Assembly (NCBI RefSeq): GCF_000426585.1
Contig: NZ_AUFQ01000004.1
Location: 144,006 to 208,005 of the forward strand
Reading direction: 5' to 3'
Length of the DNA: 64,000 bases
Source of the DNA: Segatella baroniae DSM 16972 = JCM 13447
GTDB taxonomy: Bacteria > Bacteroidota > Bacteroidia > Bacteroidales > Bacteroidaceae
A program made the position numbers and the translations under genes. Positions 31,320 through 39,194 of this stretch are shown in pieces (position 1 is the first letter of the stretch; each line of letters opens with the position of its first letter). Below the pieces are notes generated by a model. It ran no database searches. It had not been told where the DNA came from and was given only the letters and a program-made list of their open reading frames with translations.

Positions 31320-31958
31320 ATGAACAAATACTATCAGATGCTGAATAAGATACTGAAGCAGGGAAAGGTTCAGACCAACAAGAAAGGTAATATCCGTTAC
31401 CTCCTCAATGAACAACTGTCTTTATCTCCCGCCGATCTGCTCGATATATTCGAGAGCCACGGCATTGCGAGAAGGAAACTGAGAAATGAACTGCAGCTGT
31501 TCATGCAAGGCGAGCGGCAGGTGGAGAAATATCGTGAGGCTGGTATTAACTGGTGGGACTATTGCGGAAGCGTGCTGGTGAACAGCTATCCGACCTACTT
31601 TGAGAAGCTCCCGCCGCTGATAACGAAGATAAACTGCGAGAAGCGCAACTCAAAGAATTATGTGCTGTTTCTCGGTGAGACAGGTGCGGAAAGCAATCAG
31701 GCTCCATGTCTGAGCCTTGTGCAGTTTCAAATAGATGAGGGGGAACTGGTATTGTCTGCCTATCAGAGGAGTAGCGATGCAAACCTTGGGCTCCCTGCCG
31801 ATATATACCACCTTTATCTTATGGCACGGCAGATAGATTTACCTCTGAAAAACATAACCTTGAATCTTGGAAACATCCACATATATGAGAACAATATAGA
31901 CCGCACCAAACTGCTGCTTGATGGTGACGAGAGTGTGAAGTTCGACTTGAATGTCTGA
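31320..31958 (+). CDS. Thymidylate-synthase-family protein, likely dCMP-type specificity
   Basis: The 212-residue protein has the active-site cysteine in QAPCLSLVQFQI (C130), then AYQRSSDANLGLPADIYHLY and GNIHIYENNID. Relative to C130, R150, S151 and D153 fall at +20, +21 and +23, exactly as R166, S167 and D169 relative to C146 in E. coli ThyA. At +31, where ThyA has Asn177 that selects dUMP, this protein has Asp161. Asp there is typical of dCMP hydroxymethylases (T4 gp42) and of the N177D ThyA mutant. The protein lacks part of the N- and C-termini of ThyA (264 aa), so the folate site may be reduced. Confidence 0.7.
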   Translation: MNKYYQMLNKILKQGKVQTNKKGNIRYLLNEQLSLSPADLLDIFESHGIARRKLRNELQLFMQGERQVEKYREAGINWWDYCGSVLVNSYPTYFEKLPPLITKINCEKRNSKNYVLFLGETGAESNQAPCLSLVQFQIDEGELVLSAYQRSSDANLGLPADIYHLYLMARQIDLPLKNITLNLGNIHIYENNIDRTKLLLDGDESVKFDLNV

Positions 31959-31980
31959 AATATAATAGATAAGAAACAGG

Positions 31981-32009
31981 AAACGCCCCCGAGAAATCCG
32001 GGGCGTTTT
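31981..32009 (+). terminator. Rho-independent terminator after the TS-like gene
   Basis: AAACGCCCC pairs with GGGGCGTTT across a short loop, followed by TT on the plus strand. It closes the methylase operon and is probably the last phage transcription signal. Confidence 0.85.
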
Positions 32010-32034
32010 ACGTGAGGAGGGTAACCTGGAAAAA

Positions 32035-32101
32035 GAACGTTTCGTTTTGCGAGATAGAACGCTTCGTTCTGTTTGCTCGGAACATTTCGTTTTGCGGATT
32101 A
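32035..32101. repeat. Three about 22-bp direct repeats near the prophage right end
   Basis: Units start at 32035, 32057 and 32080, each beginning GAAC and sharing the core GAACNTTTCGTTTTGCG (the middle copy is most diverged). Spacing is 22 and 23 bp. Mu right ends hold three 22-bp transposase sites, so these may be the phage end sites. A host intergenic repeat family is the alternative. They lie between the last phage terminator and the first host terminator. Confidence 0.5.
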
Positions 32102-32114
32102 TATCTGGAAAATG

Positions 32115-32163
32115 AAAACACCGACAACGAAAGGGCCATCCGGTCTCGTTGTCGGTGTTTTTT
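32115..32163 (-). terminator. Terminator of the PurF-like gene (host)
   Basis: The 16-bp stem AAAACACCGACAACGA/TCGTTGTCGGTGTTTT, with T-runs on both sides, follows the minus-strand gene stop at 32202. It marks sequence that is already host. Confidence 0.85.
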
Positions 32164-32201
32164 GTATCTTGCAGATGTGCCATCCGCCTGCGAAAGGGGA
32201 C

Positions 32202-33620
32202 TTATTTGGGCGCGTGGCAGTAGCTGCTGCCGTCGAAACAGTGGGTGCAGACCTTGCATTTGGGCAGTCCGATACTCTTGATAAGGGTTTCGATGGTATT
32301 GAATTTCAGGGTCGTGAGACCCAGCCGGCGGCCTATTTCCTCCACCATCCGCCTGTATTCGGGGCTGCCGGTAGTGGCATATTCCTTCAGTTTGACGTCT
32401 TCATGCCCCTCGAAGTCCTTGATGACACGCCTCGTGATAAGCTCCAGGTCGCTCTTCGACGACGTGAAGCCGATGAAGGGACAGCCATATACCAAGGGCG
32501 GACAGGAGATGCGGGCGTGCACTTCCTTGGCGCCATATTCGAAAAAGGTGCGCACATTGTCGCGCAACTGGGTGCCCCGGACGATGGAATCGTCGCAGAA
32601 CACGACCCGCTGGCCGTCGAGCACCGCCTTGTTGGGTATGAGTTTCATCTTGGCCACAAGGTTGCGGCGGCTCTGGTTGCCCGGCGTGAAGCTGCGGGGC
32701 CATGTCGGCGTGTATTTCAACACGGCCCGCTTGTAGGGAATGCCGTGTCCTTCGGCGTAGCCCAAAGCCATGCCAACCCCCGAATCGGGTATGCCGCACA
32801 CCAAATCGGCTTCGGTATCGTCCTCCCGTCCCATCATGGCGCCATTGCGCTCGCGCACCGCTTCGGCGTTGATACCTTCGTAATCGCTGGCGGGGAAACC
32901 GTAATAAACCCACAGGAAGGAGCATATCTGCTCATGGTCGTAAGGCCCTTGCAACACCTCCATGCCGTCGGCACGCAGCCGGACGATTTCTCCGGGAGCC
33001 ACATCGCGCACCACCTGATAGTCGAGATTGGGGAAAGCGGCCGACTCACTTGCAGCGGCCAGCGCCCCTTCCTTCCTTCCGATGACGATGGGGGTGCGCC
33101 CCAGAAGGTCGCGCGCGGCGATAATGCCGTCTTCCGTCAGGATGAGCATGGAGCAAGAGCCTTCTATGGTCCGGTAGACGTTGTTGATTCCCTCGATGAA
33201 ATTGTTGCCCTTGTTGATCAACAACGCCACGAGTTCAGTCTGATTGATGTTGTTGGCCGACATCTCGCTGAAGTGAATGTGCTGCGACATCATCTCTTCG
33301 GAGATCTGTCGGATGTTGGTGATCTTCGCAACCGTGGCCACCGAATAGCGTCCCAAGTGCGAATTGATGATGATGGGCTGCGGGTCGGTGTCGCTGATGA
33401 CGCCTATTCCCGAGTTGCCGCTGAAGTGTTCAAGCTCATCCTCGAACTTGCTGCGGAAGTAATCACGCTCCAGACTGTGAATGCTTCGGCTGAATCCGCG
33501 CTCCTTGTCGTACAATACCATTCCGGCACGCTTGGTTCCGAGATGCGAGTTGTAGTCGGTGCCATAGAAAACATCGTTCACGCAGTCCTTGACGGATATG
33601 GTTCCAAAAAAACCTCCCAT
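32202..33620 (-). CDS. Amidophosphoribosyltransferase-like protein (PurF paralogue)
   Basis: From the ATG at 33620 the protein has 472 residues. A longer frame would start inside the terminator of the upstream gene. The phosphoribosyltransferase half is intact: VVFCDDSIVRGTQLRDNVR binds PRPP, and CGIPDSGVGMALGYAEG is conserved. The N-terminus is MGGFFGT, while PurF has MCG with Cys as glutaminase nucleophile; here that Cys is absent. A C-terminal Cys cluster (CKVCTHCFDGSSYC) is present. This variant is conserved in Bacteroidales as a second PurF-like protein. It may use ammonia or do another ribosyl transfer. Confidence 0.85.
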   Translation of the reverse strand: MGGFFGTISVKDCVNDVFYGTDYNSHLGTKRAGMVLYDKERGFSRSIHSLERDYFRSKFEDELEHFSGNSGIGVISDTDPQPIIINSHLGRYSVATVAKITNIRQISEEMMSQHIHFSEMSANNINQTELVALLINKGNNFIEGINNVYRTIEGSCSMLILTEDGIIAARDLLGRTPIVIGRKEGALAAASESAAFPNLDYQVVRDVAPGEIVRLRADGMEVLQGPYDHEQICSFLWVYYGFPASDYEGINAEAVRERNGAMMGREDDTEADLVCGIPDSGVGMALGYAEGHGIPYKRAVLKYTPTWPRSFTPGNQSRRNLVAKMKLIPNKAVLDGQRVVFCDDSIVRGTQLRDNVRTFFEYGAKEVHARISCPPLVYGCPFIGFTSSKSDLELITRRVIKDFEGHEDVKLKEYATTGSPEYRRMVEEIGRRLGLTTLKFNTIETLIKSIGLPKCKVCTHCFDGSSYCHAPK

Positions 33621-33655
33621 AGGTTCAATGTCTTTATAAGATGGATTTGAAAGAA

Positions 33656-33690
33656 AAGCCGTGGGCACACGACAGGTGTATCCACGGCTT
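33656..33690 (-). terminator. Terminator after the PafA-like gene
   Basis: On the minus strand AAGCCGTGG pairs with CCACGGCTT, followed by TTCTTTC. It separates the phosphatase from the PurF-like gene, which therefore has its own promoter. Confidence 0.75.
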
Positions 33691-33701
33691 ATATTGCTTC
33701 A

Positions 33702-35180
33702 TTATTTGATTTGTTTGGCGTCACCCACGCAGGCGTTGGGCATTTGGATGTGCAGCATGGCGCACACCGTCGGCGCGATGTCGACGATACGGGTAGGCTC
33801 CGACGTGCTCCCCGGCTTCACATTCCACCCATAGAGCACGAAAGGAATGTGGGCGTCGTAGGGATTCCACTGGCTGTGGCCTGTACCCTTGTAGTCGGGC
33901 GCGTTGGTGGCGTCGAGCCATCCGGGCGCGGTGACGATGAAAAGGTCGCCGCTCCGCTTGGCGTTCCAGCCGTTGATGATGCGCTCCTTGATGGGTTGGG
34001 GTATCGTCTGTGAAGCGATATTGGGCTGGTCGGCCACATACATCACCTCGGGACGCTGCAAGAGCCAGGCCGAAGCCTTGTCTTTCACCTGCTGCAAGTC
34101 AAGCCCCGCCTCGGCAATCGCCTTGTGGTCGAGGTACACACGGAAGGAGTTGCAACCCGTCACCAGCTTGGCGGTGGTGCCGCAAGCCTGCTGCAAGTAG
34201 GCGTTCAAGTCCTTGCCACCTATCGTCCAGCCCTCGAAGCCACCGGCGGGAATACCGTGACGCTTCATGAAATTGGGGTTGTGGGCGCCTCCATGGTCAG
34301 CCGTGAGGAAGAAGAGATAGTTTCCCTCGCCCACCTTTTCGTCCAACACCTTGAAGAAAGCGGCCAAGTCGCGGTCCAATTGCAGGTAGACACTCTCGTT
34401 CTCGGGGCCTCGCGTGCTGTATTGGTGGCCTATGGCGTCGGTCGAAGATATGCTGACAGCCAGCAAGTCGGTCACGTCGTCCTGCCCCAGCTGCTCGTTT
34501 TCGAGCACGGCCTCGGCCATCTTGAACGTCAGCGTGACGCCCAGATCCATCAGTTTCACCTCGGTTCCGGGCTTCTGCCGGTACTTCCTGTTGAAAGCCA
34601 CGACCCAATCGGGCAGTTCGTTCCGATAGAATGTGCTCGTGACGAAGTGTCCCGCCTTCGTGTCCCACCAGTAAGCGGCGTTCGCGCTGTGGCCCGCGGG
34701 CAGGATGGCGGCCCGGTCTTTCAGGGCCACGCCTATCACCTTCGACTTGAAGTCGGTGGCGATGCGCAGTTCGTCGCCCATCGTCGAGGCCCACAGGTTG
34801 CGCGGCGACATCCGTCCGGCGCCGCTGCTGCAGCCCACACTCTTCACGGTGGGGTCGCCGACGCAATATTTCGATTCGCCGTTCTCGAAGAAGTTGTTGC
34901 CCGCAATGCCCGTCAACGCCGGCACGGAACCCGTGTAAATGCTGGCATGGCCTATCGCCGTGACCGTCGGGACATAGTTGATCATCGTGTTTTCGAAGCT
35001 ATACCCCCGGTCGACGAGGCGTCGCAGGCCGTCGGTTCCGAACTTGTCATAATAGTAATACAGGTAATCCCAACGCATTTGGTCGACCACCAAGCCCACG
35101 ACGAGCTTGGGACGGGCCACCTGGGCCACCGCCGCCAGCGAGCCGACGGCCAACAGCACGAGCGCAAAAAGCTTCTTCAT
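33702..35180 (-). CDS. PafA-type alkaline phosphatase (secreted)
   Basis: From the ATG at 35180 the 492-residue protein has a signal peptide (MKKLFALVLLAVGSLAAVAQ). The catalytic Thr lies in NYVPTVTAIGHASIYTG, the Thr-type nucleophile of the PafA/NPP branch of the alkaline phosphatase superfamily. Metal-binding blocks are LVVGLVVDQMRWDYL, SSTDAIGHQYS and LTADHGGAHNPNF. PafA is the phosphate-insensitive periplasmic phosphomonoesterase of Bacteroidetes. The gene is 15 bp downstream of the MaoC-like gene, so they are co-transcribed. Confidence 0.9.
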   Translation of the reverse strand: MKKLFALVLLAVGSLAAVAQVARPKLVVGLVVDQMRWDYLYYYYDKFGTDGLRRLVDRGYSFENTMINYVPTVTAIGHASIYTGSVPALTGIAGNNFFENGESKYCVGDPTVKSVGCSSGAGRMSPRNLWASTMGDELRIATDFKSKVIGVALKDRAAILPAGHSANAAYWWDTKAGHFVTSTFYRNELPDWVVAFNRKYRQKPGTEVKLMDLGVTLTFKMAEAVLENEQLGQDDVTDLLAVSISSTDAIGHQYSTRGPENESVYLQLDRDLAAFFKVLDEKVGEGNYLFFLTADHGGAHNPNFMKRHGIPAGGFEGWTIGGKDLNAYLQQACGTTAKLVTGCNSFRVYLDHKAIAEAGLDLQQVKDKASAWLLQRPEVMYVADQPNIASQTIPQPIKERIINGWNAKRSGDLFIVTAPGWLDATNAPDYKGTGHSQWNPYDAHIPFVLYGWNVKPGSTSEPTRIVDIAPTVCAMLHIQMPNACVGDAKQIK

Positions 35181-35195
35181 CGCCGCCAATCGTTA

Positions 35196-35660
35196 TCAGT
35201 TGAAATAATACAGGAACGTGGCGACGCCTTCCAAGGCCGGTTTGCGGTCGCCCTCGATCTCTATCTTGAACTTGATGCTGGTCTTGCAAATGCCACGCAG
35301 GTTCTCCACGCCGTCGAGCGAAGCCACCAGCCGCACGCGGCTGCCTGTCAGTACGGGCTTGCCGAAGCGCATTTTGTCCATTCCGTAGTTCACCAACATC
35401 TTCAGGTTGCGCACCTCGATGATCTGGTCCCACAGGTAAGGCAGGAGCGAAAGGGTGAGATAGCCGTGCGCGATGGTGCTCTTGTAAGGCGTCTCGGCCT
35501 TGGCGCGTTCCACGTCCACGTGAATCCACTGGTGGTCCAAGGTGGCGTCGGCAAACTGGTTGATACGTTCCTGCGACACCTCAAGCCACTCCGACACGCC
35601 CAACTGTTCCCCCAGACGGGCCGCAAAGTCTTCGTATGAATTGATGATAAGCTTTTCCAT
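35196..35660 (-). CDS. MaoC-like hydratase (hotdog fold)
   Basis: From the ATG at 35660 the protein has 154 residues; upstream codons belong to a leader. The hydratase motif is INQFADATLDHQWIHVD, with the catalytic Asp and His, followed by TIAHGYLTLSLLP. This matches (R)-specific enoyl-CoA hydratases of the MaoC/NodN group. It would act on 2-enoyl-CoA, but the substrate in this organism is unknown. It is the first gene of the two-gene unit with pafA. Confidence 0.88.
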   Translation of the reverse strand: MEKLIINSYEDFAARLGEQLGVSEWLEVSQERINQFADATLDHQWIHVDVERAKAETPYKSTIAHGYLTLSLLPYLWDQIIEVRNLKMLVNYGMDKMRFGKPVLTGSRVRLVASLDGVENLRGICKTSIKFKIEIEGDRKPALEGVATFLYYFN

Positions 35661-35716
35661 TTTCTTGATAAGTATGATATGAAACATCCATGACTCCCCC
35701 ACAGGGGAAAAAGAAA

Positions 35717-35752
35717 AGGACGAGACAGCCTCCAAGAGGGTCTTCTCGTCCT
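35717..35752 (-). terminator. Terminator after the zinc-ribbon gene
   Basis: On the minus strand AGGACGAGA pairs with TCTCGTCCT, then TTTCTTTTT. It ends the Nif3/zinc-ribbon unit upstream of the MaoC-like gene. Confidence 0.8.
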
Positions 35753-35764
35753 GCTATGCTTTGT

Positions 35765-36589
35765 TTAATCCTCTTCCTCGTCCTTCTTTTTGCGAATGGC
35801 CCGCTTGCGTTTCGGCTTCTCCTCGGCCTCCTGCGCCATCTTGACGCCGGCCAGTTCGGGGTCGATCATGATGCGGCCACAGTATTCGCAGACGATGATT
35901 TTCTTGTGCATCTTGATGTCCAGCTGCCGCTGGGGCGGTATCTTGTTGAAGCAACCGCCACAGGCGTCGCGCTGCACGTAGACGACGCCCAGACCGTTGC
36001 GGGCGTTCTTGCGGATGCGGCGGAAGCTCGTAAGGAGTCGCGGCTCGATTCTCAGTTCCAAATCCTTGGCCGTTTCCTTCAGCCGGTCTTCCTCCTCACG
36101 CGTCTCCTGCATGATTTCCTCCAGCTCGCCGCGCTTCTGTTCCAAGTCGCCACGGCGGTCGGCAATCTGCTCCTGCGCCTTCTGAAGGTCTTCCTGACGC
36201 TCGCTTATCCTGACCTGAGCTTCGTTTATCTTCTTGTTGCACAGCATGATCTCCAGTTCCTGGAACTCTATTTCCTTGGTCAACGTGTCATACTCGCGGT
36301 TGTTCTTCACCTCGTCGAGCTGCCGTTTGTAGCGGTCTACGCTGGCCTGGGCGTCCGCTATCTCGCCTTTCTTCTGCACAATGGCGTCGCGGAACTCCTG
36401 GATTTCGCTCTCAATCTTCTCCACACGCGTGGTCAGACCGGCGATTTCATCTTCCAAGTCCTGCACTTCAAGGGGCAATTCGCCACGGAGCGCACGCTTC
36501 TCGTCAATGCCACTGAGCGTGGTCTGCAACTGGTAAAGCGCTTTCAGCTTCTCTTCTACCGACAAATCCGTCGGATCTTTCTTTGCCAT
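35765..36589 (-). CDS. Coiled-coil protein with C4-type zinc ribbon
   Basis: From the ATG at 36589 the 274-residue protein is mostly coiled coil (about residues 30-190). A C4 zinc ribbon follows, GVVYVQRDACGGCFNKIPPQ and IIVCEYCGRIMIDPEL, giving CxxC...CxxC. The C-terminus is basic then acidic (RKRAIRKKKDEEED). It belongs to the bacterial zinc-ribbon/CT398-like family, often next to Nif3 homologues as here. The role is unknown; a link to RNA or secretion has been proposed for members. Confidence 0.88.
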   Translation of the reverse strand: MAKKDPTDLSVEEKLKALYQLQTTLSGIDEKRALRGELPLEVQDLEDEIAGLTTRVEKIESEIQEFRDAIVQKKGEIADAQASVDRYKRQLDEVKNNREYDTLTKEIEFQELEIMLCNKKINEAQVRISERQEDLQKAQEQIADRRGDLEQKRGELEEIMQETREEEDRLKETAKDLELRIEPRLLTSFRRIRKNARNGLGVVYVQRDACGGCFNKIPPQRQLDIKMHKKIIVCEYCGRIMIDPELAGVKMAQEAEEKPKRKRAIRKKKDEEED

Positions 36590-36651
36590 AATGATTCTAT
36601 TTTTTCTGATGAATGATTCTTTTGAAAGGAATTTCGCCCACCGCCACACCG

Positions 36652-37464
36652 CTAAAGGTAGAGGATGGGATTGGTGTCGATGGCCGTCAAGTGGCACGGA
36701 ACACCCGGACAAGCCTGCTCGATGACCTGCTTGAAGACCTCGGCGGTGAACCGCTCGCTCTGGTAATGGCCGATGACGCAGATCTGCAACTGCTGGTCGT
36801 GGCCAAAGAACTCGTGATAGCGCATCTCGCCGGTCACGAACGCGTCGGCACCGGCCTTGATGGCGTCGGGCAGAAGGAACGCGCCTGCGCCGCCACAGAT
36901 GGCCACCTTGCGGATGGGACGCCGCAACAGCTGGTTGCACTGCACGCTTTCCACCTCGAAACGGGTGCGCAAGAGGCCCACCAAATCGTCGGCGGCAAGC
37001 GGTTCAACGAACGTTCCCACGACGCCGGAGGCATAGTCCATGCGCCTCGGTGCGCCGTCGACGACATCCTCGTAATGGCGGGTTTCGCCGAAATAGCACA
37101 CGTCCGTCAGGCCCATCTTGGCCGCAATGCGGAAGTTGACGCCCCCGGGCGCGTTGTCCATGTTGGTGTGCATCGACACGATACATACGTCGTTCTTGAT
37201 GGCTTTCCACACGGTGCGCTGCACATAGTCGTCATTGCTGACGCGACTGAGCTTGTGGAAGATGAGTGGATGGTGCGAAACGATGAGGTTGCAGTGCCTG
37301 GCGACGGCCTCGTCGACAATCTCCTCGGTCACGTCAAGACACAATAAAGCCCCTGAGACTTCCGCCTCTGTCAGTCCAACCTGCAGGCCGGCATTGTCGA
37401 AGCCTTCCTGTAGGGGCAGAGGCGCGAATCGTTCAAGGGCTGATAACACTTGTAATATTTTCAC
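36652..37464 (-). CDS. Nif3-like dinuclear metal-centre protein
   Basis: The GTG at 37464 is taken as start because VKILQVLSALERFAPLPLQE matches the usual Nif3 N-terminus; the upstream extension is not typical. Metal-site blocks are IVSHHPLIFH, SMHTNMDNAPGGVNF and a C-terminal VIGHYQSERF. The product is 270 residues, a short form. Nif3 proteins form hexameric toroids with two metals per subunit; their substrate is not settled. The gene lies 62 bp upstream of the zinc-ribbon gene, as in many Bacteroidetes. Confidence 0.9.
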   Translation of the reverse strand: MKILQVLSALERFAPLPLQEGFDNAGLQVGLTEAEVSGALLCLDVTEEIVDEAVARHCNLIVSHHPLIFHKLSRVSNDDYVQRTVWKAIKNDVCIVSMHTNMDNAPGGVNFRIAAKMGLTDVCYFGETRHYEDVVDGAPRRMDYASGVVGTFVEPLAADDLVGLLRTRFEVESVQCNQLLRRPIRKVAICGGAGAFLLPDAIKAGADAFVTGEMRYHEFFGHDQQLQICVIGHYQSERFTAEVFKQVIEQACPGVPCHLTAIDTNPILYL

Positions 37465-37583
37465 GCGGAACAGCTGTTTGAGCGAGCCGAAAGGCGAAGA
37501 AGCCGCCATTCGACCCAAATAGAGTGCAAAGATAGCGATTAATGGCGAGATATGGCCAAGCCGTCAAATCGCGTTAACATTAT

Positions 37584-38432
37584 TTACCACTCGCTTAAGT
37601 CCTGCCGCGACTCCACCATATGCTCCATCTTGTCGGGCAAACCGGGGAAGAAATCGATGCGCGTGATGCGTTCCACCTCGTCCACCGAGTTCACATAGTC
37701 GCCCTTGGGGCGGTTCCCAGGCTCGTTGCGATAGATGAATCCGATGGCCTTGGGCTTGCCGCGCAGGCACAACACCACCTTGTAGAAGGCTTCGGGCACC
37801 ACCACCTTGGCCCGCCCGATGGTCTTGTGGCGCTTGTTCAGCAGGACGGGGCCGGCCACCACGTAGATGTCGCCATACCGTCGGGCCCAGCGGCGGCACT
37901 GGAGTTCCATCTCGTTCCAGTCGCCGGCGTTGAGCTGGTGGTTTTGCGGACAGATGTTGGTCAGCAGAAACGACTCTTCCTGCGCGCGCCGGCTCCACTT
38001 GTTGTCGCCCGACGGGCACAGGTGGCCCCGATCATAGCCCGACCGCATGTAGTCGTAGGTGGTCACTTGCGGGCCGTCGGCCTCCGGATCGGTCAGAAAC
38101 TTGGCTCCGTCACGCTTGAACGGGCCTGACGTGCGGTCGGCGGTCAGGTGCCACATCACCCAATTGGCAATGCGGTTGTCTTTGTTGTACGAAACGACAT
38201 AGCCTTCGCGGCGCAGCACCTGCGAGGGCGTGCCGGCCTTTTGCACGCGGGGAAGCAGACTGTCGAAGTCGGTTTCGACAGCCGGCGAGACTTGCGCGGC
38301 GGCTTCCGCAACGGCCGGCGACGGCTGAATGCCCGCCATGAGCGGCCGATGACCGCGCGGCGATGAAAGATTGCAACTGCCCAGCCCTGTCAAAAAAGCC
38401 AGCAGTCCCAGGAATGTGGCGCAATGCTTCAT
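37584..38432 (-). CDS. DNA/RNA non-specific endonuclease, lipoprotein
   Basis: From the ATG at 38432 the protein has 282 residues with a lipoprotein signal, MKHCATFLGLLAFLTGLGSC. The active site is YDRGHLCPSGDNKW, with the DRGH motif and catalytic His of the NucA/EndoG superfamily. NQHQLNAG-type metal-binding (ICPQNHQLNAGDWNEME) is also seen. It is probably anchored in the outer membrane or periplasm and degrades nucleic acids. Its start overlaps the FetB-like stop by ATGA, so they are coupled. Confidence 0.9.
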   Translation of the reverse strand: MKHCATFLGLLAFLTGLGSCNLSSPRGHRPLMAGIQPSPAVAEAAAQVSPAVETDFDSLLPRVQKAGTPSQVLRREGYVVSYNKDNRIANWVMWHLTADRTSGPFKRDGAKFLTDPEADGPQVTTYDYMRSGYDRGHLCPSGDNKWSRRAQEESFLLTNICPQNHQLNAGDWNEMELQCRRWARRYGDIYVVAGPVLLNKRHKTIGRAKVVVPEAFYKVVLCLRGKPKAIGFIYRNEPGNRPKGDYVNSVDEVERITRIDFFPGLPDKMEHMVESRQDLSEW

Positions 38433-39193
38433 GACTTCAACTGTCCGTAGGCGTCGAAGGCATAGCGGCGGGCCACCCACAGCGTGACGAGCAGCGAACC
38501 GCAACCGGCTGCCAGCGACGTGACGAGCAGCAACACCTCAAATTCGGCGGCCACGACAGGGTCGGTTCCACCGACCAGCAAGGCCCACATCAGGACGGGC
38601 GAGGTCAGCGTGACGGCCGTTCCCATGCGTTTCAGATAGGGCATGAGCACCCGCTGCATGGCCCGGCGCAGGAAATAGGTCACGGCTTCGACGTGGATGG
38701 AGCCGTTGCCGCGCAGGTAATCGTAGAGCTGTGCGTGGTGGCGGAGGCCCGAATAATAGATGTGCAACGCCCGGGCGTTCACGGGGATGACGCCACCGAT
38801 AAGCAGTCCCATCACGGGAAGGAAGAAACGGGCGTCGAAGGGGTTCTTCAGGCTGAGCACCAAGAGCAGGAAATAGAGCCCGAAGAACAAGCCCGAGAGC
38901 AGCGTTCCGGCCACAGCGGGCAGCAGAAAGCGGGCCGTTCCCATGCGTGCGTGGGTCACCGTGGAGAGCGCGGCCAGCACGGCCATCAGCACAAAGCAGA
39001 GCAGATTGAGGAAGAGATTGTTCCAAATGAGCAACATCTTCATCAGAAAGGCCGTCACGCCGATGACCAACAGCTGCTTGCCGAAGGCCTTGTAGAGCTT
39101 GGTTTCAAGCGCAATGCCGAAGCGATAGATGACAAACAGGGGAACAGCCAGCAACAGTATGCCGAAGAAAACACCTAAAACAGAAATTTCCAT
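38429..39193 (-). CDS. FetB-like permease (UPF0014, iron export)
   Basis: The 254-residue protein starts at the ATG at 39193. It has six to seven membrane segments and the family motifs ARALHIYYSGLRHH and LTSPVLMWALLVGGTDP. In E. coli FetAB is an ABC exporter linked to iron and oxidative-stress resistance. The partner ATPase gene ends 1 bp upstream (TAG-C-ATG). The permease looks intact although the ATPase is degenerate. Confidence 0.8.
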   Translation of the reverse strand: MEISVLGVFFGILLLAVPLFVIYRFGIALETKLYKAFGKQLLVIGVTAFLMKMLLIWNNLFLNLLCFVLMAVLAALSTVTHARMGTARFLLPAVAGTLLSGLFFGLYFLLLVLSLKNPFDARFFLPVMGLLIGGVIPVNARALHIYYSGLRHHAQLYDYLRGNGSIHVEAVTYFLRRAMQRVLMPYLKRMGTAVTLTSPVLMWALLVGGTDPVVAAEFEVLLLVTSLAAGCGSLLVTLWVARRYAFDAYGQLKS

Positions 39194-39194
39194 G

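Larger units (their letters stand above)
1..32110 (+). mobile_element. Mu-like transposable prophage (left end outside window)
   Basis: The gene set (MuA-type transposase, MuB-type ATPase, Gam, gpG-type virion morphogenesis, DUF935 portal, gpF-type minor head protein, DUF1320) is that of Mu-like transposable phages. The tail genes (tail tube, frameshifted chaperone, 1177-residue tape measure, no sheath) point to a siphovirus, as in B3/D3112-like phages. The right boundary is inferred: it lies after the terminator at 31981-32009 and before the host purF-like terminator at 32115. The exact end is not proven because the left end cannot be compared. Confidence 0.85.

Noticed and set aside
32073..33650. 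525-codon plus-strand ORF
   Set aside because: It runs antisense to the PurF-like gene and through its terminator; no protein-like features.
34125..35639. 504-codon plus-strand ORF
   Set aside because: It is antisense to the PafA-like and MaoC-like genes and shows His/Gln/Arg-rich mirror composition.
35765..36940. 391-codon reading for the zinc-ribbon protein
   Set aside because: The extra N-terminus is antisense-like Arg/Pro-rich sequence over the Nif3 gene; the ATG at 36589 starts the real protein.
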